Shown piece by piece: positions 1-5,013 of a stretch of DNA of 5,013 nt. The DNA is from Desulfonatronospira sp. (GTDB taxonomy: Bacteria; Desulfobacterota; Desulfovibrionia; Desulfovibrionales; Desulfonatronovibrionaceae). Where the stretch lies: contig SLAE01000081.1 in assembly GCA_007127015.1 (NCBI GenBank), positions 1 to 5,013 of the forward strand, read 5' to 3'. A model generated the notes under the pieces. It saw nothing but the letters and a program-made list of their open reading frames with translations, was not told the origin of the DNA and searched no databases. Each line of letters opens with the position of its first letter. Positions within the stretch are counted from its first letter, which is position 1. Made by a program: the position numbers and the translations under genes.

Positions 1-888
1 CAGATCAGAGTGCACCTGGCCCATGCGGGACATCCGATTATTGGAGATGCGGTTTACAGAGGCAGGAACTGGAACTATTTTGAATGGAAGGGGAAGCTGC
101 TGTCCCGCCTGGCCAAGAGGCAGCTGCTGCATTCCTGTTATTTGAGCTTTAAACATCCGCAAAGCCGCGCAAGACTTGAATTCAAACAGCCCGGGCCTGG
201 AGATATTGCCAGGTCTTTGCTCTGGCTTGGCCGCAGCTGTAAAAAAGTGGTGATCACCGGTTCTCCGGGAAGCGGCAAAACCACTGTGCTCAAGTATTTC
301 GAAGCTGCCGGTTGCCCGGTGTTCAGCGCGGATAAGTGTGTAAATTGCCTGTATATGCCGGGAAACGACGGATGGCTGATGCTGCGAAAACGTTTCGGAG
401 CCCGGTTCATCCAGGATGAGACTCAGGCGGTGGACAAGGGACTTCTGCTTGAGGCTATGACAAAGGACAGTTCCATCAGTGCGGAGGTTGTCCATCTGAT
501 TCATCCCCTGGTGGGCCGTGCCCTGGAGGAGTTCTGGGACAAACACCAGAACAGGCGTCTGGCAATGGCTGAAGTGCCTCTCTGGTTCGAATCCGACCTG
601 AAAGATGAACAAATTATTTCTGTTGGCGTATTCTGCCCGGATTTTTTGCGCCGGGAAAGAACTGCCAGGGACAGGAGCTGGGAGGAGCATATATTCTCCA
701 GACTTGACAAAATGCAGCTGAGCCAAAAGGAAAAACTCAAAAGATGCTCACTCGTGCTGGACAACAGCCAGGGGCTTTATAACTTTAATTCAAGAGTTGC
801 CGGACTGAACAGGGTCCTGCGTGAATTGCGCAGAAATAAGCAGCGCAGGAGCTGGAAACATATCAACAAGATGATCTCAGGGCCATGA
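1..888 (+). CDS. coaE: Pseudouridine synthase (RluA/RluD family, C-terminal part) fused to dephospho-CoA kinase (CoaE); 5' partial
   Basis: The frame is open from base 1 to the TGA at 886-888, giving 295 residues; the true start lies upstream. Residues 1-69 match the end of an RluA/RluD-type pseudouridine synthase: the QIRVHLAHAGHPIIGD block (1-16), the KRQLLH motif (39-44), LSFKHP (48-53). The catalytic Asp would be outside the window. A linker of about ten residues leads to a complete CoaE domain (81 to about 285), which phosphorylates dephospho-CoA with ATP in the last step of CoA synthesis, in the cytosol. Visible CoaE features are the P-loop GSPGSGKTT (87-95), SAD with the presumed catalytic Asp111, the IHPLV block (167-171), VPLWFE (192-197), the lid Arg in ARD (222-224) and LDN (253-255). 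The P-loop start and the block before the HPLV motif differ from E. coli CoaE (GGIGSGKS; an Arg replaced near residue 146), but the key residues remain, so I infer an active kinase. The GTG at base 10 is internal, not a start. The gene overlaps the rhomboid gene by four bases. Confidence 0.9.
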   Translation, partial: QIRVHLAHAGHPIIGDAVYRGRNWNYFEWKGKLLSRLAKRQLLHSCYLSFKHPQSRARLEFKQPGPGDIARSLLWLGRSCKKVVITGSPGSGKTTVLKYFEAAGCPVFSADKCVNCLYMPGNDGWLMLRKRFGARFIQDETQAVDKGLLLEAMTKDSSISAEVVHLIHPLVGRALEEFWDKHQNRRLAMAEVPLWFESDLKDEQIISVGVFCPDFLRRERTARDRSWEEHIFSRLDKMQLSQKEKLKRCSLVLDNSQGLYNFNSRVAGLNRVLRELRRNKQRRSWKHINKMISGP

Positions 889-1589
889 TACCTTTAAAAG
901 ACAGTATTCCCAACGTGCACAGGCCGTATACGGTCTGGTGCCTCATCGGGATCAATGCCCTGGTCTTCATATACACCCTCAGTCTGGATCTGGAGCAGCT
1001 GGTAAGATTTTTCCATCTCTTCGGGGTGGTGCCTGCAAGATTCACCAATCCTGAATGGGCGGCCTGGATGAATTATCCCGAGCACGGCTGGTATGCGATT
1101 GTCTCACACATGTTTGTTCATGGCGGATTCGGCCATTTTGTGATCAACAGCTGGATAATGCTCATATTTGCCGATAATATCGAAGACGTCATGGGTCCGG
1201 TTAAATTCCTGCTTTTTTACTTTGCCTGTGGAGTAGTGGCCCTTTTTGCGCACATGATTTTCAATCTGGATTCCACTGTGCCTGTAGTAGGAGCATCAGG
1301 CGCAATTGCCGGGATAATGGGTGCTTATTTTCTTCTTTATCCTCATTCCAGAGTGGTCACATTCATCCCTCTTTTTTTTATCATTGAGATACCAGCAGTT
1401 GTTTTTCTGGGTATCTGGTTTTTGATCCAGATTATCTCAGGCATCTGGGCCGACATTTACGGCGCTGGAAGCGGGGTCGCCTGGTGGGCTCATGCCGGAG
1501 GGTTTTTGGCCGGCATGGCTTTGCTGCCGCTTTTCAAGGATAAAAAGAGGTGCTATTATTGCTATCAAAGAAGAAAGAAGAACGACTGA
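885..1589 (+). CDS. Rhomboid family intramembrane serine protease
   Basis: This 234-residue membrane protein carries the full rhomboid signature. The conserved His/Asn block of helix 2 is H79-(4)-H84-(3)-N88, the same spacing as in E. coli GlpG. The nucleophile is Ser138 in GASG (136-139), followed by GAYFLL, and the catalytic His203 sits in WWAHAGG (200-206). Hydrophobic stretches at about 14-32, 82-96, 106-125, 136-152, 157-186 and 200-216 give the six-helix bacterial core, with a loop-1 segment between the first two. The Ser-His dyad is intact, so it should cleave transmembrane substrates in the inner membrane; the substrate cannot be told from sequence. The C-terminus is a short basic tail with a CxxC pair (Cys223, Cys226). 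The ATG overlaps the upstream TGA as ATGA and has only a weak Shine-Dalgarno, pointing to translational coupling with the CoaE fusion gene. The resemblance is strong enough that I see no good alternative family. Confidence 0.95.
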   Translation: MIPLKDSIPNVHRPYTVWCLIGINALVFIYTLSLDLEQLVRFFHLFGVVPARFTNPEWAAWMNYPEHGWYAIVSHMFVHGGFGHFVINSWIMLIFADNIEDVMGPVKFLLFYFACGVVALFAHMIFNLDSTVPVVGASGAIAGIMGAYFLLYPHSRVVTFIPLFFIIEIPAVVFLGIWFLIQIISGIWADIYGAGSGVAWWAHAGGFLAGMALLPLFKDKKRCYYCYQRRKKND

Positions 1590-1594
1590 GTCTT

Positions 1595-1604
1595 TACTGC
1601 AGTA
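1595..1604. promoter_or_regulatory. 10-base perfect palindrome TACTGCAGTA ahead of sufC, possible operator
   Basis: The 40-base gap between the rhomboid gene and sufC contains the perfect palindrome TACTGCAGTA, followed directly by five T. It is the longest gap in the window and lies just upstream of the Fe-S cassette, so a dimeric regulator site is possible. I do not see convincing -35/-10 boxes around it, and it does not resemble the IscR type 2 site. As an RNA hairpin it would have only three base pairs, so it is not a credible terminator. Chance is a real alternative. Confidence 0.2.
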
Positions 1605-1618
1605 TTTTTAGCACAGTC

Positions 1619-1624
1619 AAGGAG
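1619..1624 (+). promoter_or_regulatory. Ribosome binding site of sufC
   Basis: AAGGAG lies five bases before the ATG at 1630. This strong Shine-Dalgarno supports that start codon over later ones and shows that sufC is translated independently of the rhomboid gene. Confidence 0.8.
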
Positions 1625-1629
1625 TAGCC

Positions 1630-2388
1630 ATGCTCACAATAGAAGATCTATACGTCAAAGTCGGTGGAAAAGAAATTTTAAAAGGAATAAACCTGCATAT
1701 CGATGAAGGGGAGAATTATATCCTCTTCGGTCCGAACGGATCGGGCAAGACCACGCTGCTCATGACCCTGATGGGGTTTGATGGTTATGACGTCGTCCAG
1801 GGAAGAATAATATTTAAAGGTGAGGACATCACTCATATACCTCCATTTGAGCGGGCAAGACTTGGTATCGGCATGTCCTTTCAGCGTCCTCCGACCATCC
1901 AGGGCCTGAAGACCAGGGATATGGTCCGGCTGTGTGCGGGAGACAAAGAAGTAGATGTTGATCAGCTGGCTCAAGAGGTGAATTTTACCGGTCTGCTGGA
2001 ACGAGACATCAATGCGGGTTTCTCCGGGGGCGAGATTAAAAGATCCGAGCTTCTGCAGCTAATGGCACAGAGACCCAGTCTTGTACTTTTTGATGAACCT
2101 GAATCAGGAGTCGACCTGGAGAACATGTCTTTGATCGGGCGCATTACCAGATCCATACTGGACGGCCCTCTGGAGCCAAGAAACGGAGTTTCCATGAAGG
2201 AACTCAAATCCATACATCAGATTTCAGGACTGATCATCACCCATACCGGATATATTCTTGACTATATTAACGCTGATCGCGGAACTGTTCTCTATGAGGG
2301 CGTCTTGTGCTGCATAGCCAGGCCCAGGGATATTCTGGAACATATCAGTAAGTACGGGTACAAGGAGTGTGTTAGATGTCTCAGTTAA
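1630..2388 (+). CDS. sufC: SufC-type ABC ATPase of Fe-S cluster assembly (SmsC-like)
   Basis: SufC is the soluble ABC ATPase that drives conformational change in the SufB/SufD scaffold during Fe-S cluster assembly in the cytosol. The 252 residues contain every nucleotide-binding motif: Walker A GPNGSGKT (34-41), Q-loop Gln85, signature GFSGGE (130-135), Walker B LVLFDEPESGVD (151-162) and H-loop His205 in IITHTGYIL. There are no membrane segments. The signature continues as IKRSELLQL, a SufC hallmark (usually KKRNE in the SufBCDS type); together with the ITHTGYIL and NADRG blocks and the ESGVD D-loop, this looks like the archaeal/anaerobe SufC branch used in two-gene SufBC systems, now also called SmsC. 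That subtype is my recollection of family sequences, not a tree. The 3' end overlaps the scaffold gene by 13 bases in another frame, so the two are co-transcribed. A transporter ATPase is the generic alternative, made unlikely by the neighbour and the specific motifs. Confidence 0.95.
   Translation: MLTIEDLYVKVGGKEILKGINLHIDEGENYILFGPNGSGKTTLLMTLMGFDGYDVVQGRIIFKGEDITHIPPFERARLGIGMSFQRPPTIQGLKTRDMVRLCAGDKEVDVDQLAQEVNFTGLLERDINAGFSGGEIKRSELLQLMAQRPSLVLFDEPESGVDLENMSLIGRITRSILDGPLEPRNGVSMKELKSIHQISGLIITHTGYILDYINADRGTVLYEGVLCCIARPRDILEHISKYGYKECVRCLS
2362..2367 (+). promoter_or_regulatory. Ribosome binding site of the SufB-type gene, inside sufC
   Basis: AAGGAG lies eight bases before the ATG at 2376, within the last codons of sufC. 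It fixes the start of the scaffold gene and the 13-base overlap, and lets the second gene recruit ribosomes itself as well as by coupling. Confidence 0.8.
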
Positions 2389-3557
2389 AAGAAAGCGGAA
2401 AGAAGCGGGTTGATCTGGGCAAATACAGCTTTGATAACGGAGAACAGCCCGGAATAAAAGACCTGCGTCAGTTGAGCGAGGAAGACCGCAGGCAGCTGAC
2501 CATGGCCGGCATGGATATTTCAGAAACTCAACGCAGCGGTTCCTATCTGCACGTCAATCACTCCAAGGTACACTGCAAAGCAACACAGAAGGGCGTTGAA
2601 GTCCTGGACATAAAGGAAGCCCTGGACAAGTACGACGGACTTCCGGAATATTACTGGCAGGCCGTGGACAAGGATAAGGATGAATTTACCAGGGCTGCCG
2701 CGGAAAAAATTCATGGCGGATACTTCATCCGCACCAGCAAAGGTGCCAAAATCAAGCATCCGGTTCAGTCATGTCTGTTTATCAAAGGTGAAAATGTCGG
2801 CCAGAATGTGCACAACATCATCATTGTGGAGGAAGATTCCGAGCTGCACGTTATTACCGGCTGCACCACCTCATCCAATGTCGTCTCCGCACTGCATCTG
2901 GGTATTTCCGAATTCTACATCAAGAAGGGCGGGAGCCTGACTTTCACCATGGTCCATAACTGGGGCAGGGAAATAATGGTCCGGCCCAGGACAGTGTGCA
3001 TAGTTGAAGAGGACGGAGTTTTCGTCAACAATTACGTCATGATGATGCCGGTAAGCTCCCTGCAGTCTTACCCTGCCGTTTTTCTAAACGGCAGAGGGGC
3101 AACCGGCAGATTCCATTCTATTCTGGTGGCTCCGGAAGGCTCGCATATCGATTCCGGAAACAAGATCGTGCTTAATGCACCGGATACCAGGGGGGAAATA
3201 ATTGCCCGGACCATCACAACCGGAGGTACCATCATCGCTCCCGCGCTCATAGAAGGCAATGCCGTTCCGGCCAAGGGGCATCTGGAGTGTAAGGGCCTGA
3301 TCCTGTCCAAAGGAATTATTCACGCCATACCCGAACTCAAAGGTACGGTATCCGGTGTGGAGCTATCTCATGAGGCGGCGGTAGGAAAAATCGCCCAGCA
3401 GGAGATCGAGTATCTCATGGCCAGGGGGCTGGATGAGGAACAGGCCACCTCCACTATTGTCCGCGGCTTCATGAATGTGGACATCATGGGCCTGCCCCCC
3501 GAACTCAAGGCCAGCATCGACAAGACCATTGAAGAAACTGAAAAAGATATGTTCTAA
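2376..3557 (+). CDS. sufB: SufB/SufD-family Fe-S cluster scaffold protein (SmsB-like)
   Basis: This 393-residue soluble protein is the scaffold partner of SufC, on which Fe-S clusters are thought to be built before transfer to apoproteins. It is shorter than the roughly 495-residue E. coli SufB. The middle (about 130-320) is the repetitive short-strand region expected of the SufB/D beta-helix. The C-terminal helical block has the family hallmark SHEAAVGKI (331-339), then IEYLMARGLDEEQA and IVRGF. Residues important in E. coli SufB appear kept: Cys305 in LECKG aligns with Cys405, Glu333 in HEA with Glu434, and Cys163 in TGCTT plausibly with Cys254 of the sulfur tunnel. These alignments were made by eye. 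It has only five cysteines (67, 133, 163, 208, 305) and no N-terminal CxxC-type cluster. Since no sufD is adjacent, I infer a homodimeric scaffold with two SufC subunits. The retained Cys/Glu pair makes it functionally SufB-like, though automated pipelines may label it SufD. It ends five bases from the convergent secF stop. Confidence 0.9.
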   Translation: MSQLKESGKKRVDLGKYSFDNGEQPGIKDLRQLSEEDRRQLTMAGMDISETQRSGSYLHVNHSKVHCKATQKGVEVLDIKEALDKYDGLPEYYWQAVDKDKDEFTRAAAEKIHGGYFIRTSKGAKIKHPVQSCLFIKGENVGQNVHNIIIVEEDSELHVITGCTTSSNVVSALHLGISEFYIKKGGSLTFTMVHNWGREIMVRPRTVCIVEEDGVFVNNYVMMMPVSSLQSYPAVFLNGRGATGRFHSILVAPEGSHIDSGNKIVLNAPDTRGEIIARTITTGGTIIAPALIEGNAVPAKGHLECKGLILSKGIIHAIPELKGTVSGVELSHEAAVGKIAQQEIEYLMARGLDEEQATSTIVRGFMNVDIMGLPPELKASIDKTIEETEKDMF

Positions 3558-3562
3558 GGTCT

Positions 3563-4681
3563 CTACCTGGTGTCGTAGGCTGGTTTCTTTTTAGCGTGCC
3601 GCCGGATCTGCCTGGTTTCTTCTGTTTCCTCCACGTCTTCATCCTCTTCAGGCAGTGCCGGCCTGAGGTGCAGAAGAATTGAGCTGGCCACGAATATGGA
3701 GGAATAGGTTCCGACCAGTACTCCTACCAGCAGGGCAAAGGCGAAATCATGGATGATGCCGCCGCCAAGAATCAGCAATGACAGGATCACCATCAACGTG
3801 GTTCCGGAAGTAACCAGCGTCCGGCCCAGAGTCTGATTCAGACTGGTGTTGATGATCTGGGTAAGTGAAGTGCTGATCTTTTTGCGCATGTTTTCCCGGA
3901 TGCGGTCAAAGATGACGATGGTATCGTTCAGGGAATATCCGATGATGGTCAGCAGTGCGGCAACGATGCTCAGATCGAATTCCTTGTTCAACAGGGAAAA
4001 AATACCCACCGTGATCAGTACGTCATGGATCAGAGCCAGAACCGCGCCCAGCGCAAAGCTGAGCCGCAGGTACCAGGTAAAGAGAATCGCGATAAGCAGA
4101 GCGGCCAGAATTAAAAATACCAGAGGCACGGCAACGATCTGAAGCAGGTAAACTCCCAGGGCCAGGCCCGCGGCCATGAATCCGGCAATGAACCATTTCT
4201 GCTCGAATCGCCCGGAAATGTATATGGAGATGAGCAGAACAGCAAAAAATAAGGCCTGCAGGGCATTTTCCCTCAGTTCCGCTCCCACTCTGGGCCCAAC
4301 CATTTCCAGACGTTGAAAGGAAAAATCTCCCTGCTCGAACTGTTCCAGAAGAGCGTTCTGCACGGCTACCCGCACATCGCTTGGAGTCATTCCGTCTGCT
4401 GAAGTCCGCAGCAGATATTCGTTGGCTCCGAAGTTTTGAATCGTCAGTCCGGGCAGTCCGGCAGGCTGGACGATGTTCTGCAGTTCGGAGATGTCCACTT
4501 CGGGCTCAAACTGGACCTGGAGGACAACTCCTCCGGCAAAGTCGATGCCCAGCCTGGGCCCTCCCTTGACCACCAGGGACAAAAGGCCCGCAAGCAGAAG
4601 TATCATGGATAAAATCAAGGCCAGCCGCCGTTTGCCCATGAAGTCATAGTTGGTGTTTGGTCTGATTATCTGAAAACCCAT
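3563..4681 (-). CDS. secF: Protein translocase subunit SecF, with an extra two-helix insertion
   Basis: SecF pairs with SecD in the inner membrane and uses the ion gradient to help SecYEG release exported proteins on the outer face. The 372-residue product has an N-terminal helix (about 18-38), the periplasmic-domain signature GIDFAGG (45-51), VGPRVGAEL (128-136), then the membrane core with Asp220 in LIHDVLIT, the TIIGYSLNDTIVIFDRIREN block (245-264) and LGRTLVTS (285-292). Compared with usual SecF (E. coli 323 residues, six helices), the RF-x-x-x-FALGA junction is split: GRFEQKW (157-163) and LRLSFALGAV (205-214) are separated by about 46 residues rich in hydrophobic residues, enough for two more helices, so eight in all. 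The C-terminal tail is first acidic (345-356), then basic (357-367). A GAGGA Shine-Dalgarno nine bases before the ATG supports the start. It lies 27 bases after secD, clearly in one operon. Confidence 0.95.
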   Translation of the reverse strand: MGFQIIRPNTNYDFMGKRRLALILSMILLLAGLLSLVVKGGPRLGIDFAGGVVLQVQFEPEVDISELQNIVQPAGLPGLTIQNFGANEYLLRTSADGMTPSDVRVAVQNALLEQFEQGDFSFQRLEMVGPRVGAELRENALQALFFAVLLISIYISGRFEQKWFIAGFMAAGLALGVYLLQIVAVPLVFLILAALLIAILFTWYLRLSFALGAVLALIHDVLITVGIFSLLNKEFDLSIVAALLTIIGYSLNDTIVIFDRIRENMRKKISTSLTQIINTSLNQTLGRTLVTSGTTLMVILSLLILGGGIIHDFAFALLVGVLVGTYSSIFVASSILLHLRPALPEEDEDVEETEETRQIRRHAKKKPAYDTR

Positions 4682-4690
4682 GTGTTTTTG

Positions 4691-4695
4691 TCCTC
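4691..4695 (-). promoter_or_regulatory. Ribosome binding site of secF
   Basis: On the minus strand GAGGA lies nine bases before the secF ATG (4679-4681), in the 27-base secD-secF gap. It supports the chosen start and shows that secF has its own initiation site. Confidence 0.7.
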
Positions 4696-4708
4696 AGCCT
4701 TTTAGATC

Positions 4709-5013
4709 TTAAATGCTCAAAGCTGTTTTTGGTTTGCGGTAAGTGACCCACAATTCAAAAAGCACTCTGGAGACGAAGATAGCCGTAAACATTGATGCCA
4801 GCACTCCCAGGGAGAGAGTGACCGCAAATCCCCTGACCGCACCGCTGCCGAACTGGTAAAGAATCAGTGCCGCCAGCAGGGTGGTGATGTTCGCGTCCAG
4901 TATGGTTAATGTGGCCCGGTTGTAGCCTTCCTTGACCGCCGCCCTGGGAGAAAGTCCCCGGCGCAGTTCCTCCCGGATGCGTTCAAAAATGAGCACGTTG
5001 GCATCAACAGCTA
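4709..5013 (-). CDS. secD: Protein translocase subunit SecD, C-terminal 100 residues; 5' partial
   Basis: The frame is open from the window edge to the TAA at 4709-4711; the gene begins outside the window. The first visible residues, AVDANVLIFERIREEL, are the highly conserved SecD membrane block that mirrors the SLNDTIVIFDRIREN block of SecF. Hydrophobic helices follow at about visible residues 35-54 (LDANITTLLAAL) and 60-88 (the last helix, with AIFVSRVLFELWV), then a short polar tail ending KTALSI. This corresponds to the last helices of the SecD membrane domain; the large periplasmic domain is upstream of the window. SecD works with the secF product in a SecDF complex that couples ion flow to late steps of protein export. 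The GTG at 4994-4996 is an internal Val codon, not a start. The family is not in doubt. Confidence 0.96.
   Translation of the reverse strand, partial: AVDANVLIFERIREELRRGLSPRAAVKEGYNRATLTILDANITTLLAALILYQFGSGAVRGFAVTLSLGVLASMFTAIFVSRVLFELWVTYRKPKTALSI

Noticed and set aside
10..12. GTG as the start of a stand-alone gene
   Set aside because: The codons before it (Gln-Ile-Arg) continue the conserved pseudouridine synthase motif, so the gene runs in from outside the window.
1559..1608. Possible promoter for sufC: TTGCTA and TATTTT
   Set aside because: The boxes are about 38 bases apart, far from the usual 16-18, and both sequences are common by chance.
2680..2940. Open frame on the plus strand inside the SufB-type gene, in another frame
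   Set aside because: It overlaps conserved scaffold sequence and has a composition typical of an out-of-frame reading, with no recognisable motif.
3563..3592. Possible terminator after sufB: CTAC/GTAG inverted repeat with an eight-base loop, then a T-rich run
   Set aside because: A four-base-pair stem with a long loop and an interrupted T run is too weak, and it lies within the secF coding end.
3846..4142. Open frame on the plus strand, opposite secF
   Set aside because: It lies wholly inside the strongly conserved secF coding region and its translation resembles no family; it is an antisense shadow.
1..5013. Mobile element, CRISPR array, tRNA or prophage signal
   Set aside because: I saw no transposase, no direct repeats of array type, no tRNA-like cloverleaf and no phage genes; all sizeable stretches are occupied by housekeeping-type genes.

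Overview
The window is densely coding. Only about 72 bases lie between genes: a 40-base gap, a 5-base gap and a 27-base gap. It looks like core bacterial chromosome, with no sign of phage, IS elements, CRISPR or RNA genes. Medium GC, a pseudouridine synthase fused to CoaE, a two-gene archaeal-type sufC-sufB cassette, and a SecF with an extra membrane hairpin all suggest an anaerobic sulfate-reducing Desulfovibrionales-type bacterium (Desulfobacterota). A Desulfohalobiaceae-like member is my best guess. This comes from protein resemblance as I recall it, not from a search.

Layout, plus strand. Bases 1-888 hold the 3' part of a fusion: the tail of an RluA/RluD-type pseudouridine synthase, a linker of about ten residues, and a complete CoaE (dephospho-CoA kinase) domain. 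It overlaps by four bases (ATGA) with a six-helix rhomboid serine protease (885-1589). After 40 bases containing a 10-base palindrome come sufC (1630-2388) and a SufB/SufD-family scaffold (2376-3557), overlapping by 13 bases, each with a clear Shine-Dalgarno. All four genes point the same way and may be one transcription unit, although the palindrome gap could hold a separate control point.

Layout, minus strand. secD (only its 3' end, 4709 to the window edge) and secF (3563-4681) run toward sufB. The sufB and secF stop codons are separated by five bases, so the two transcripts must end in or read through each other's coding sequence.

Function. The suf pair is an ATP-driven Fe-S cluster assembly machine in its minimal form (SufC ATPase plus one scaffold, without SufS/SufU/SufE/SufD nearby). 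It matches the SufBC arrangement of archaea and anaerobic bacteria, called SMS in recent literature. SecDF uses the proton (or sodium) gradient to help SecYEG export proteins. CoaE makes the last step of coenzyme A. The rhomboid cleaves unknown membrane substrates. I found no wholly new system. The points most worth a second look are the minimal suf cassette, the SecF insertion with its possible origin by internal duplication, and the RluA-CoaE fusion.
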